NCBI GenBank assembly: GCA_017502125.1
Contig: JAFVVN010000037.1
Coordinates: 1 to 40,393, forward strand
DNA length: 40,393 bases
Direction: 5' to 3'
Origin: Bacteroidales bacterium
GTDB lineage: Bacteria > Bacteroidota > Bacteroidia > Bacteroidales > UBA932
Below, piece by piece: positions 15,898 through 25,245 of this stretch. Position numbers and translations under genes: made by a program. Each line of letters begins with the position of its first letter. Position 1 is the stretch's first letter. A model generated the notes under the pieces. It saw only the letters and a program-made list of their open reading frames with translations. It did not search any database and was not told the DNA's origin.

Positions 15898-16260
15898 ATG
15901 AAGACAGGTGATATATACACAATGACACATATGGTGTCTGAAAATGAAACAGCAGAGGTGCTTGGCTCCGGTGGACTTCCGGTCTACTCTACCCCGTCGA
16001 TGATACGTCTGATGGAACTTGCTGCATACAGGCTGGCGGAAAGTCATGGACATCAGACTGTAGGTACGAAGGTCAACATCAGCCATTTGAAGGCCTGTGT
16101 CCCTGGTACAGAAGTCATTGCTGAAGCGGTGCTTCAGGAAATGGAAGGCCGGAGACTTTCATATAAGGTAACCGTAAAAGATGCTCAGGAAATCATTGGA
16201 GAAGGTTTTCATGAGCGCTTCATTATCGACCCTGAACGTTTCATGGCCAAGCTCAAATAG
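15898..16260 (+). CDS. Hotdog-fold thioesterase-family protein
   Basis: The 120-residue protein resembles the fluoroacetyl-CoA thioesterase-like (FlK) hotdog group: VLGSGGLPVYSTPSMIRLME on the long helix, GTKVNISHLKACVPGTEVIA, and FHERFIID at the end. Such enzymes hydrolyse acyl-CoA thioesters; the substrate cannot be told. It starts three bases after ligA and ends 14 bases before the YihY gene, so it is very probably co-transcribed with both. Confidence 0.85.
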   Translation: MKTGDIYTMTHMVSENETAEVLGSGGLPVYSTPSMIRLMELAAYRLAESHGHQTVGTKVNISHLKACVPGTEVIAEAVLQEMEGRRLSYKVTVKDAQEIIGEGFHERFIIDPERFMAKLK

Positions 16261-16274
16261 ATATTCCAAGGCAG

Positions 16275-17201
16275 ATGAAAAGGATAGTCAGAAAGACATA
16301 CAGGATCAAGAACTTCTTCAATGAAGATATCTGGAAGATGGAATTGGAGGAACTCTCCAAGGCCAGGGCCAGATTCATTAAATACATGAAGGTGCTTCTG
16401 ATAACCATCAAGACCTTCTCCGCCGAGAAGATCGGATTTCAGGCTGTTGCACTCAGTTTCTTCAGCACCATGTCTGTCGTGCCTTTCATCGCCATCATCT
16501 TTGCCATCACAGGCGGTCTTGGACTTGCAGACAAGCTTAAGGAGCTCCTTTACGGCTATTTCAACAACAGCCAGCAGGTGATAGACACTGTCCTGGGATT
16601 TGCCCAGAACATAATCGACACAGCTCAAAGCAGCGCAATGGGACTGGTCAGTGCCCTCATATTCGTATACATCGTGGTATGGATGATGATGAGTGTCGAA
16701 CGTGTGTTCAACAACGTGTGGAGGGTGCAGAAGTCAAGAAACATATTCAAGAGACTTTCCATTATCATCGCCATGCTGCTGGTGTCACCATTTGTGGTCA
16801 TGGTCTTCTTCGCCGGTTCCTTCGCCTATTCCCATGCATTGAATTATATCGGTTTTGACCTCGAGGCTTTCAGTGCGTTCAAGACAATTCTGGCGTGGCT
16901 GCTCTTCTGTATGGTCGTTGTCCTCACTTTATCGGTGATGTACAAGTTCATTCCAAACGCCGAGGTGAGATATGCAGAAGCTTTGAGAGCTGCAATACCA
17001 GCCGCCATCGCATTTACCGTAATGCAGTACATGTATCTTGAAACTCAGGTGTTCGTGACACGGCTCAACGCGATATACGGAGCATTCGCTGCAGTCCCTC
17101 TCTTTATGGTGTGGATCAATATCGGATGGTTTATAATACTTATAGGTGCTGAACTTTCTTATGCGTTCCAGCATGTGGACAGCTACAATATTGAAGATTA
17201 G
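16275..17201 (+). CDS. YihY/BrkB-family inner-membrane protein
   Basis: The 308-residue protein has the YihY layout: a charged N-terminal region, FSAEKIGFQAVALSFFSTMS leading into the first membrane helix, and about six hydrophobic segments (around residues 60-85, 120-145, 160-185, 205-230, 245-265 and 270-300). It includes SVERVFNNVWRVQKSRN and FAAVPLFMVWINIGWFIILI near the end. The family was once called ribonuclease BN in error; its transport or envelope role is not settled. It lies within the ligA run, 17 bases before the ppGpp synthetase gene. Confidence 0.92.
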   Translation: MKRIVRKTYRIKNFFNEDIWKMELEELSKARARFIKYMKVLLITIKTFSAEKIGFQAVALSFFSTMSVVPFIAIIFAITGGLGLADKLKELLYGYFNNSQQVIDTVLGFAQNIIDTAQSSAMGLVSALIFVYIVVWMMMSVERVFNNVWRVQKSRNIFKRLSIIIAMLLVSPFVVMVFFAGSFAYSHALNYIGFDLEAFSAFKTILAWLLFCMVVVLTLSVMYKFIPNAEVRYAEALRAAIPAAIAFTVMQYMYLETQVFVTRLNAIYGAFAAVPLFMVWINIGWFIILIGAELSYAFQHVDSYNIED

Positions 17202-17218
17202 AAAACGACAATTATATT

Positions 17219-19402
17219 ATGGGCAAGATTTCGGAATTTAATGCACAGGATTATGAGGTGATAGCCAGAGACTATGCCGACCTTCATCAGGCAGCTCGCA
17301 AGCGTTGCAACAATCAGGAGGAACTGGATGTTGTTCAGAAGGCGTTTGAGTTTGCCAATGAAGCGCACAAGGGCGTCAGAAGAAGATCCGGTGAACCTTA
17401 TATACTTCATCCGATAGCGGTTGCAAAGATCGTTGTGAGCAACATCGGTTTAGGTTACAAGTCCATAGTGGCTGCTCTCCTTCATGATGTAGTCGAGGAT
17501 ACAGATTACACTGTGGACGATCTCCGTAACCTGTTCGGTGACAAGGTGGCTACTCTTGTGGACGGACTGACCAAGATAAAGACCGTTCTTGACAACGAAG
17601 ATAAGGCACAGCAGAAGAGCATGCAGGCGGAAAACTTCAAACGTATCCTGCTGACTCTCAACAATGATGTCCGTGTGGTCCTGATCAAACTTGCTGACCG
17701 TCTCCATAACTGCCGCACGATAGAATTCATGCCGGAGCACAAGCGTGACAAGATCCTCAGTGAGACCATGTTCATATTCATCCCGCTTGCCCATCGCCTC
17801 GGTCTCTACAGCGTCAAATCTGAAATGGAGGACATATGGCTCAGATACAAGGAACCTGAAGCCTTCAACAACATATCTGCTCGTATCAACCGCACCATCC
17901 ATGACAAGGAAAAGCAGATCAACGAGTTTATTGCACCTATCGATAAGGCGCTCAAGGATGCCGGTTTCAGATATGATATCAGAAAGAGGGTGAAGACCCC
18001 GTATTCCATCTGGAAGAAGATGAATACCAAAGGCATAAGCTTTGACGAAATATACGATCTGTATGCCGTGAGGATAATCTTCGATCCTGTGGGAAGTGAA
18101 ACTGAACGAGATCAGTGCTATCATATATTCTCCATCATCACAAGCATTTACAGATATAAGGCGGACAGGATCCGGGACTGGGTAAATTATCCGAAGAATA
18201 ACGGATATGAGGCCCTGCACTGCACTCTGATGAGCCATTCGGGAATATGGATGGAAGTACAGATCCGGTCGAGGAGAATGAACGAGATTGCTGAAAAGGG
18301 TATTGCAGCTCATTGGGCATACAAAAAAGATGGTTTTGCCGACGACAATGCGAGCGAATTGGACAAGTGGATAACCAAGGTAAAGGAAATTCTGGTCAAT
18401 CCTGATGTCAACGCACTTGAACTTCTTGACCTGATTCATAATGACCTTATCAAGACGGACATCTTCATCTTCACTCCTAAAGGTGAGCAGAGAAGTATAG
18501 AAAAGGGCGCCACGGCTTTGGATTTTGCATATTCCATTCACTCCCAGATAGGAAACAAGGCGATAGCAGCCAAGGTGAACTTCAAGCTCATGCCTCTGTC
18601 CTATGTGCTCAGGACTGGTGATCAGGTGGAGATCATTACTGCAGAGAATGAGAGCCCTAAACGTGAATGGCTTAATTTCGTCAAGACTTCCAAGGCAAGG
18701 AAATTCATTCTCGATTACATGAAGAGCCAGCGTCAAACTACCGTCAATCTCGGTAAGAAGATGCTCGAAGAACAGCTACACGCCATCGGAAAGAAGCTCA
18801 CTCATAAGATACTGCAATCTCTTATGGATGAGTTTGAGATATTTGACAGCAAGCCTGAAGACATGTATTTCAAGATCGGTAGCGGACTGATCAGTCTTGA
18901 CGGACTGTCTGAAAAGCTGAAGAAGTATAACGGAATCAATAAGGAATCATATTTCATCATATCTGATTCAGACGAGAGACATAAGTTCGTCATCGCCTCC
19001 TGCTGCACGCCCATTCTCGGCGAAAGCGTTGTGGGATTCAAGGCATCAGACGGCACCATCACCGTTCATAGACGTACCTGCATCAATGCCAACAACCTTG
19101 CAGCTAAATTCGGAGACAAGATTGTGACCGTAAAATGGGCAGAGGATGCCAATTCCGATAGCTTATACCTTGCACGCATCATCCTCAAGGGAACTGACAG
19201 AATCGGAATGATCAATGACATTACCCGTCTTACCTCAATGGACCTGAGTGTCAATATCAGGCGTTTCAACATTGGCACCGAGGACGGAATCTTTGAGGGA
19301 TTCATTGATCTTTATGTTCACGATATTAATGACCTGGAGAAGCTGATCGCCAAGCTCCAGAAGATAAAGGGCATAGAAAGTGTCATAAAGACAGACTTAT
19401 AA
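17219..19402 (+). CDS. RelA/SpoT-family bifunctional ppGpp synthetase/hydrolase
   Basis: The 727-residue enzyme makes and degrades the alarmone (p)ppGpp. The HD hydrolase domain (about residues 45-150) shows EPYILHPIAVAK and AALLHDVVEDTDYT, with the intact HD pair. The synthetase domain (about 230-350) shows YDLYAVRIIFDP, NGYEALHCTLM and MEVQIRSRRMNEIAEKGIAA. A TGS domain follows (about 400-460, DIFIFTPKGEQRSIEKGATA), and an ACT domain closes the protein (about 650-727, GTDRIGMINDITRL). Both catalytic halves look intact, so this is a long SpoT/Rel-type enzyme. It lies between the YihY gene and the Ig-like lipoprotein gene with short gaps. Confidence 0.97.
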   Translation: MGKISEFNAQDYEVIARDYADLHQAARKRCNNQEELDVVQKAFEFANEAHKGVRRRSGEPYILHPIAVAKIVVSNIGLGYKSIVAALLHDVVEDTDYTVDDLRNLFGDKVATLVDGLTKIKTVLDNEDKAQQKSMQAENFKRILLTLNNDVRVVLIKLADRLHNCRTIEFMPEHKRDKILSETMFIFIPLAHRLGLYSVKSEMEDIWLRYKEPEAFNNISARINRTIHDKEKQINEFIAPIDKALKDAGFRYDIRKRVKTPYSIWKKMNTKGISFDEIYDLYAVRIIFDPVGSETERDQCYHIFSIITSIYRYKADRIRDWVNYPKNNGYEALHCTLMSHSGIWMEVQIRSRRMNEIAEKGIAAHWAYKKDGFADDNASELDKWITKVKEILVNPDVNALELLDLIHNDLIKTDIFIFTPKGEQRSIEKGATALDFAYSIHSQIGNKAIAAKVNFKLMPLSYVLRTGDQVEIITAENESPKREWLNFVKTSKARKFILDYMKSQRQTTVNLGKKMLEEQLHAIGKKLTHKILQSLMDEFEIFDSKPEDMYFKIGSGLISLDGLSEKLKKYNGINKESYFIISDSDERHKFVIASCCTPILGESVVGFKASDGTITVHRRTCINANNLAAKFGDKIVTVKWAEDANSDSLYLARIILKGTDRIGMINDITRLTSMDLSVNIRRFNIGTEDGIFEGFIDLYVHDINDLEKLIAKLQKIKGIESVIKTDL

Positions 19403-19416
19403 ACAATTGAATGATA

Positions 19417-21213
19417 ATGAAGAAGATACTTTCAAATATTTTCCCGGCCATTCCGGTTGCAATAGTGTTGGGCTCCATGATATTTTCTCATTCCTGCGCC
19501 AACACGACAACTCCACCCACAGGAGGTCCCAAGGATACCATTCCTCCGGTCATAACGAATATGAGTCCCCTTCCGGGTGCCATCAATGTCCCGCGACACA
19601 AGACCAAACTATATCTTGAATTCAATGAATATGTGACTGTCAAGGACCCGAAAAGTCTCTTCATCTCCCCTCCTCTCGAGAAGGCACCGAAGTTCAGACT
19701 CAAGGGAAAGGGTGTGCTCATCACATTTGAAAACGATCTGGATTCATGCAAGACATATTCGCTTGACGTGACCAACGCTATCGGAGACAACAACGAGGGA
19801 AATATGTTCCCCGGATATACTCTTGTGTTCTCGACTGGCGACCGTATTGATTCCATGATGGTGACTGGAACTGTCCAGGACTGCAACACTCTTCTACCCA
19901 TCAAAGGTGCCACTGTCATGCTATATAAGGATCATGCCGATTCCGCTATCTTCCTTAGAAGACCTGACGCTGCCGTCAAGACTGATGACTGGGGATATTT
20001 CTGCCTCAGGAACATTCAGGACACGGTCTACAGGATGTACGCCATCATAGATGAGAACAACAATAACATGTATGAGGCCGAAAATGAGAAGGTGGCCTTC
20101 ATAGACACTCTCGTGACACCTGTCAACAAGGTGGTGGACAGTCTTCCTGAACTTCAGAAGTACGATATGAAGGATACAGCCAGCTGCCTGGCTAGAAAGA
20201 GTGAGTATGAGCTGAACATCTTCCGGGAGAAGCCGAGCAAGCAGATGATCGTGAACAAGGAACGTATAGGTGAGCGAACAGCCTATATCACATTCATGGC
20301 ACCATATGCACAGGTGGACTCGATATGGATCAAAGGTGTTCCTTCCGAGAATCTCATAACCCAGTTCAATATAGTCAGGGACAGTCTTGAAATCTGGGTG
20401 AACGATCCGAAAGAACAGCCTGATACCTTCTTCCTCAATGTGAAGTATATGAAGACAGACACACTTGGTCTGCTGAACAGTTTCACAGAAGAGATCAAGC
20501 TTATCAAGTCGAAGAAAGGTCTCGCGGCAAAGACATCAAAGAAGGATATAAAGAAAGAGGATACTACAGCAGTATTCACTCTTGAGGCAAAACCGGAGAC
20601 AGTGGAGCAGTACGGTTTCGTTTTCGAGTTCAAGTACCCTCTCGTGGAGGATGCATTTGATTCCCTTACCTTCAGATATCTCAACCCCAAGCAGCAGGAA
20701 TTCAAGGAAAAATATACTGTCACACAGGATTCGCTAAATCTGAGGAAGTACATAGTGAGACCAAATGTGGAAATGCTTCCGGGATATGAATATTTCCTTA
20801 AAGTTCCGCACCGCAAGTTCAGGGACATCAACGGATTCTATAATGACAGCACGGAGGTTAAGGTCAGTCTGCCAAATGATGACAAGTTGAGCAGTATGTC
20901 TCTGGTCCTTGCAAATGTCAACAACAAATATATTATTGACCTTCTTAATGAGAAGAAGGACAAGGTATTGCGTTCATACGTCGTAGACAAGGACTGCACC
21001 CTTCCGTTCCCATACCTCAAGGCAGGAAAGTATTCCATCAGAATCACAGAAGATCTTAACAGAAACGGCATTGTGGACACAGGTAACCTCCTTGAACACA
21101 AGCAGCCCGAGAAGGTGCGCTTCTACAAGCTGGAAGATGGGAATATGCTCATTGATATTCCTGAGATGATGGAATTGGAACAGAATATCGATGTGGCTGA
21201 AATGTTCAGATAA
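19417..21213 (+). CDS. Ig-like (Big_5) domain lipoprotein
   Basis: I place the start at ATG 19417 (MKKILSNIFPAIPVAIVLGS), two codons below the first possible ATG. A signal segment ends in a lipobox SHSC with Cys27 as the likely lipid-bearing residue. TPPTGGPKDTIPPVI follows, then a Big_5 Ig-like domain (about residues 38-125), a beta-rich linker domain and a long C-terminal beta region. The TPPTGGPKDTIPP start is a widely seen Bacteroidota outer-membrane lipoprotein form with unknown function. It lies between the ppGpp enzyme and an outer-membrane barrel gene, with three bases between its stop and the latter's start. Surface or periplasmic location is inferred. Confidence 0.85.
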   Translation: MKKILSNIFPAIPVAIVLGSMIFSHSCANTTTPPTGGPKDTIPPVITNMSPLPGAINVPRHKTKLYLEFNEYVTVKDPKSLFISPPLEKAPKFRLKGKGVLITFENDLDSCKTYSLDVTNAIGDNNEGNMFPGYTLVFSTGDRIDSMMVTGTVQDCNTLLPIKGATVMLYKDHADSAIFLRRPDAAVKTDDWGYFCLRNIQDTVYRMYAIIDENNNNMYEAENEKVAFIDTLVTPVNKVVDSLPELQKYDMKDTASCLARKSEYELNIFREKPSKQMIVNKERIGERTAYITFMAPYAQVDSIWIKGVPSENLITQFNIVRDSLEIWVNDPKEQPDTFFLNVKYMKTDTLGLLNSFTEEIKLIKSKKGLAAKTSKKDIKKEDTTAVFTLEAKPETVEQYGFVFEFKYPLVEDAFDSLTFRYLNPKQQEFKEKYTVTQDSLNLRKYIVRPNVEMLPGYEYFLKVPHRKFRDINGFYNDSTEVKVSLPNDDKLSSMSLVLANVNNKYIIDLLNEKKDKVLRSYVVDKDCTLPFPYLKAGKYSIRITEDLNRNGIVDTGNLLEHKQPEKVRFYKLEDGNMLIDIPEMMELEQNIDVAEMFR

Positions 21214-21216
21214 GAT

Positions 21217-22149
21217 ATGAAGAAGACTATTATTATAATATTGACATTGCTGATGAATCTTGGGCTTTCAGCTCAGGAGAAGAAACTCGCGTCCGATGTG
21301 CCGTCAAAGATCGATGCCCCCAAGCCTGTCAAGGTCAGGAAGATGAAGGGAGCGGAGGATAAGGTGACGGCTAAGATGGTGATGGAAGACACACTGACCA
21401 ATGAATACCTTGACACACTCAATCTGAAACGTAAGCTGGACATCAATGACTATTCGATGATCGGTGTGCATTATGGAGTGGGCTTGAGTCAGGTGATGTG
21501 GAATCCATCGCAGAAACAGGACATGGTCTTCATGCCGTACAACATAGGAGTGACCTACACCAAGTATGGAAAGATGTTCGGATACATGCCCTATTTCGGT
21601 TTCCAGGCCGGTATCCTGTATACCCAGGAAGGCTATCAGTTCGAATATAATGAAGAAAAGGATTATACCTACAAGATCGAGGGTGCTGAGAAGGCGGTCA
21701 TTGATGTGATCGAAGTGCCGGTCATGGCACATATGCATATTGACTTCTGGAACATGAAGGTAACCGCCAATATCGGATGTTATGCAGGATACAGGCTTGC
21801 CATTGAACGTTTTGCAGGAAAGACAGGTCATGTGAAGGATGAGCTGATACATTCATTCAAGGATACGGACAGGCGAATGGACTATGGCATCAAGGGCGGC
21901 CTGGGATTCGGATTTGTATTTGATCCTATTGAAATCCACTTCCAGGCCATGTACAAACACTCATTGTCTTCTTTATATGAACCGGATCACTATAGCGAAT
22001 ACTATTATAGATTTGCCTATCCGTCAAATATAATCATATCTGCTGGAATTCATTTTCAGCTGACCAAGAGAACAGGTCAGACAAAGGCAGAACTGAAAAA
22101 AATGGCTAAAGAAATGGTATATGGAAACACTGGAAGTAAAGGTAGGTAA
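21217..22149 (+). CDS. Outer-membrane beta-barrel protein (PorT-like)
   Basis: The 310-residue protein has a signal peptide (MKKTIIIILTLLMNLGLSAQ, cleavage after SAQ). After a lysine-rich stretch come paired amphipathic strands typical of a small outer-membrane barrel: YSMIGVHYGVGLSQVMW, GVTYTKYGKMFGYMPYFGFQ, VTANIGCYAGYRLAI, YGIKGGLGFGFVFDPIEIHF and IIISAGIHFQL. This matches the barrel-domain family that includes PorT. Its end overlaps the ispG start by 29 bases, so the two are translated from one message. The role is unknown; the barrel call is from strand pattern. Confidence 0.75.
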   Translation: MKKTIIIILTLLMNLGLSAQEKKLASDVPSKIDAPKPVKVRKMKGAEDKVTAKMVMEDTLTNEYLDTLNLKRKLDINDYSMIGVHYGVGLSQVMWNPSQKQDMVFMPYNIGVTYTKYGKMFGYMPYFGFQAGILYTQEGYQFEYNEEKDYTYKIEGAEKAVIDVIEVPVMAHMHIDFWNMKVTANIGCYAGYRLAIERFAGKTGHVKDELIHSFKDTDRRMDYGIKGGLGFGFVFDPIEIHFQAMYKHSLSSLYEPDHYSEYYYRFAYPSNIIISAGIHFQLTKRTGQTKAELKKMAKEMVYGNTGSKGR

Positions 22150-23458
22150 TATCACGATCGGTGGAGAGTCTCCCATCGTAGTGCAGACTATGTGCAATAC
22201 GCATACTTCAGACATCGACGCCTCAGTGGCTCAATGTCTGAGACTTCATGATGCCGGGGCCCAGCTCATCCGCCTGACAGTGCCATCTCTGGCCCAGGTG
22301 GACTCTTTGAGAGAGATCAAATCAAGACTTCGTGATGCCGGAGTCACCACTCCCCTTGTGGCCGATGTCCATTTCTCCTCTGAAATAGCAATCGCGGCAG
22401 CCTCTGTGGTGGAGAAGGTGCGGATCAATCCGGGTAATTTCCATAAGGACCATGAAAAAGCCCGTGAACAGTTTTCCAGACTTGTGGAAGTATGCAAGGA
22501 GAACGGCACGGCTATTCGAATAGGACTTAATCACGGTTCACTCGGAGAAAGGATCACAAATCTGTATGGCAATACTCCGTTAGCCATGAAGGAGGCAGTG
22601 ATGGAATGGCTGAGGATGTGTGCAGAAAATGAATTCCATAATGTGGTCGTATCCCTAAAGGCGAGCAACACCTATGTCATGGTGGAGGCGTACAGGCTTC
22701 TTGCCAAAGAAATGCAGGATTCAGGCGTCATCTTTCCTCTCCATCTCGGCGTGACTGAAGCTGGAAACGGTGACGGAGGGCGTATCAAGTCTGCTGTGGG
22801 AATTTCTACCCTGCTATCGGAAGGCATCGGAAATACCATCAGAGTCTCCCTGACAGAGGACCCGGCTTGCGAGATACCTGTGGCTCAGTACCTTGCAGAC
22901 AGATATGATCATCGTCTGCATTCTTCTATGGCTTCTTTGGTACTTGAAGGACGCAAGGCTGTGGCCACTTATATAGCTCCTTCCCGTGAGCGTCTCCTTC
23001 TCGACTTCTCATGTGATTTCGGAAAGAGACTTCTGGACAAGGAACTTGATGAAGTTCAGCTGAAAGGAAGCTATCTGGATGAGAACGGTTCAGAGGTCGT
23101 GCTTGACGGCTCAGAATATGCCGAGTATCTCGTCGACGAACTCATGCAGGCTGCACGTCGCCGTTTTTACCGACCCGAATACATAGCATGCCCTGGTTGC
23201 GGACGTACAATGTATAACCTTGAAGGCACCTTCGAGGAAGTCAAACGCCGTACATCTCATTTAAAGGGAATGGTGATCGCCGTAATGGGCTGTATTGTCA
23301 ATGGTCCTGGCGAAATGGCAGATGCCGACTGGGGATATGTGGGAGAAGGAAATCACAAGGTTTCTATCTACAAAGGCAAGACCCCGGTCCTGCGCCACGT
23401 ACCTGACACCGAAGCTATCGACCGTCTCCTTGAGCTCATTGAAGCCGATCAGAAATAA
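22121..23458 (+). CDS. ispG: 4-hydroxy-3-methylbut-2-enyl diphosphate synthase IspG (shortened insert)
   Basis: IspG converts methylerythritol cyclodiphosphate to HMBPP in the MEP isoprenoid pathway. The 445-residue protein shows the TIM-barrel half (IVVQTMCNTHTSDIDASVAQ, RINPGNF, IRIGLNHGSL, LHLGVTEAG and GIGNTIRVSLT). The C-terminal [4Fe-4S] domain has CPGCGRT and GCIVNGPGEM, giving the three cluster cysteines and conserved Glu. Between them lies a linker of about 100 residues. Many Bacteroidota enzymes carry a much larger insert here, whereas E. coli has almost none, so this is an intermediate form. The start overlaps the preceding gene, and a shared bidirectional terminator follows three bases after the stop. 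Confidence 0.93.
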   Translation: METLEVKVGNITIGGESPIVVQTMCNTHTSDIDASVAQCLRLHDAGAQLIRLTVPSLAQVDSLREIKSRLRDAGVTTPLVADVHFSSEIAIAAASVVEKVRINPGNFHKDHEKAREQFSRLVEVCKENGTAIRIGLNHGSLGERITNLYGNTPLAMKEAVMEWLRMCAENEFHNVVVSLKASNTYVMVEAYRLLAKEMQDSGVIFPLHLGVTEAGNGDGGRIKSAVGISTLLSEGIGNTIRVSLTEDPACEIPVAQYLADRYDHRLHSSMASLVLEGRKAVATYIAPSRERLLLDFSCDFGKRLLDKELDEVQLKGSYLDENGSEVVLDGSEYAEYLVDELMQAARRRFYRPEYIACPGCGRTMYNLEGTFEEVKRRTSHLKGMVIAVMGCIVNGPGEMADADWGYVGEGNHKVSIYKGKTPVLRHVPDTEAIDRLLELIEADQK

Positions 23459-23460
23459 AA

Positions 23461-23486
23461 GAAAGCCGAGTCTCTACTCGGCTTTC
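23461..23486. terminator. Bidirectional terminator between ispG and the CNNM gene
   Basis: Perfect ten-base arms GAAAGCCGAG and CTCGGCTTTC around TCTCTA. The TAG stop of the minus-strand transporter gene lies in this loop, so the hairpin doubles as coding sequence (the 3' arm encodes the last residues). It terminates both converging transcripts. Confidence 0.85.
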
Positions 23487-24523
23487 AATATGTCTTTCTG
23501 GGCCTTTTCCCATTGTTCCTTGGCGTATTCCTGCATATCGACCACTTCGTCAGTTTCGTCGACGATCTCCTGACCGAGCATGGTCTCGATCACGTCTTCG
23601 AGGGTGACTATGCCTCGGAATGTGCCGTATTCGTCAATGATGACAGAAATGTGCTCCTTCTTTGCCAGAAGCTTCTCCCAGATATTTCCGAGAGGCTCGT
23701 CCTCAGGGAAAGAGAGAATAGGACGTGTGATCTCACGCACCGTCGTGCTGAACTTGTCCTCGGCCATTTTCTCCAGTACATCCTGACGGAGTGCATATCC
23801 GACTACATAATCATCGTTATCATCATCATAGACAAGGATTCTTGAGTGTGTGAGGTCAGCAGAATCATAGAATTCCCTGATGGTCATCTGACCTTCTGCC
23901 ATCTCAACCACCGTACTTGGAGTCATGACCTCGTGTGCTGTCACTTCATCAAGCTTGAGGAGGTTCTGGATCATGGTCTTCTCGTCCTTCTCAATCACAT
24001 CTTCTTCAGTGGCTACACTCACCATTGCAGAAATGTCCTCGCGGCTGACACTTACCTGAGTGGAATGTGACGAAATCAATCTCTGCATATGCTCAAGTAT
24101 CCATACAAGAGGAAATGATATAAAGATCATTGCATTGATTATCACTGAGGCAGGGATTGCAAGTGACCTCCAGTAACTTGTGCCTATAGTCTTCGGTATG
24201 ATTTCTGAGAAAATGAGAATACAGAGAGTGAAGATTGTGGAAAACAAACCGACAATTGCATCTCCATAGACCTCATAAACCAACGAACCCACAATCGACG
24301 CTCCTACTGTGTTTGCAATGGTATTCAGACAAAGAATTGCGGAAATCGGTCTGTCTGTATTCTGTTTAAGCTTTTTCAATCTTGCTGCCCCCCGAACCCC
24401 TTGTTCCTCCAGTCCTGTGATATAGGAGAGAGGAGTCGAAAGGAGTGTGGCTTCCAGTGTGGAACATAATGCTGACATCAAGATGGAAATGAGCATTATG
24501 ATATATATAAGTTGTTCTTCCAT
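23474..24523 (-). CDS. CNNM/CBS-domain transporter (hemolysin-C-like)
   Basis: The 349-residue protein has an N-terminal CNNM (DUF21) membrane domain with four hydrophobic segments in residues about 5-150, including LCSTLEATLLSTPLSYI and FSEIIPKTIG. A CBS pair follows (about 190-320): VMTPSTVVEMAEGQMTIREF, then ISVIIDEYGTFRGIVTLEDV. The CorC_HlyC domain found in longer relatives is absent. The family is linked to magnesium or cobalt export and resistance; direction and metal are inference. It follows psd by four bases and ends inside the terminator loop. Confidence 0.9.
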   Translation of the reverse strand: MEEQLIYIIMLISILMSALCSTLEATLLSTPLSYITGLEEQGVRGAARLKKLKQNTDRPISAILCLNTIANTVGASIVGSLVYEVYGDAIVGLFSTIFTLCILIFSEIIPKTIGTSYWRSLAIPASVIINAMIFISFPLVWILEHMQRLISSHSTQVSVSREDISAMVSVATEEDVIEKDEKTMIQNLLKLDEVTAHEVMTPSTVVEMAEGQMTIREFYDSADLTHSRILVYDDDNDDYVVGYALRQDVLEKMAEDKFSTTVREITRPILSFPEDEPLGNIWEKLLAKKEHISVIIDEYGTFRGIVTLEDVIETMLGQEIVDETDEVVDMQEYAKEQWEKAQKDILKAE

Positions 24524-24527
24524 ATTC

Positions 24528-25184
24528 TTATTTCTTGAGTTCTGCTATGACGGTTTCACTTCCTCTCACGCAATCCCCTATCTCGACCTTTATATCAGCA
24601 TCAAGAGGCAGATACATGTCGATACGTGAACCGAACTTTATTATGCCGCACTGGCTTCCTTTGGTCTCATTAGAACCAGGTTTTGCATAACACACTATCC
24701 TGCGCGCGAATGTGCCGGCTATCTGTTTGAAGAAGACATCTCCATAAGAGTTCCTGATTGCGACAGAGGTGTGTTCGTTGAGTTCAGAGGCTTTTGGCAG
24801 GAAAGCCAGCATGTACTTTCCGGGATGATATCTGTGATAGGTCACTTCGCCGGAAACAGGCCAATAGTTTACATGTACATTGAAAAAGTCCATATATACA
24901 GAGACCTGCATGCATTCTCCCTTTATATATTCCGGCTCATATACCTTCTCTATCACACATACCTGCCCGTCGGCAACAGATGTAACCACATTCTCGCCAT
25001 CAATGTTCAGCCTCTTGGGAACGCGGAAAAAAAACAGTACGAATCCCATGAAAAACAGTGGAAGCGTGCAGAGCGGATAAGCAATGAATGCCCAAGGTAT
25101 GAAACGAAGTATCAGGAACAGAATCGCCGCTCCAATAAGCCAGACAAATAATATTGTGCCGTAGCAGTCTTTGTGTATAATCAT
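24528..25184 (-). CDS. psd: Phosphatidylserine decarboxylase-family protein
   Basis: The 218-residue protein is the short, single-chain form. Two hydrophobic segments (about residues 10-30 and 36-53) anchor it in the membrane. The pattern VYMDFFNVHVNYWPVSG and the C-terminal KFGSRIDMYLP contain the conserved His residues and the Gly185-Ser186 self-cleavage site that creates the pyruvoyl cofactor. It makes phosphatidylethanolamine from phosphatidylserine. A promoter at 25246-25277 sits in and behind the cdsA terminator, so psd and the transporter gene form their own transcript although cdsA, another phospholipid gene, is just upstream. Confidence 0.92.
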   Translation of the reverse strand: MIIHKDCYGTILFVWLIGAAILFLILRFIPWAFIAYPLCTLPLFFMGFVLFFFRVPKRLNIDGENVVTSVADGQVCVIEKVYEPEYIKGECMQVSVYMDFFNVHVNYWPVSGEVTYHRYHPGKYMLAFLPKASELNEHTSVAIRNSYGDVFFKQIAGTFARRIVCYAKPGSNETKGSQCGIIKFGSRIDMYLPLDADIKVEIGDCVRGSETVIAELKK

Positions 25185-25192
25185 TATTCAGT

Positions 25193-25244
25193 AAAAAATT
25201 AAGCCGCATGTGTCGTTATTGTTGAAACGAATACACATACGGCT
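25193..25244 (-). terminator. Terminator of the ftsH-cdsA transcript
   Basis: AGCCGCATGTGT (25202-25213) pairs with ACACATACGGCT (25233-25244) with one mismatch, and TCGTT/AACGA can extend it inward. On the minus strand it is followed by a T run at 25199-25193. The predicted start of the psd transcript falls within the stem. Confidence 0.75.
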
Positions 25245-25245
25245 G

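Noticed and set aside
17450-18736. Long minus-strand frame (428 residues) opposite the ppGpp synthetase gene
   Set aside because: It is the antisense shadow of a fully supported gene; its length follows from codon usage on the other strand.
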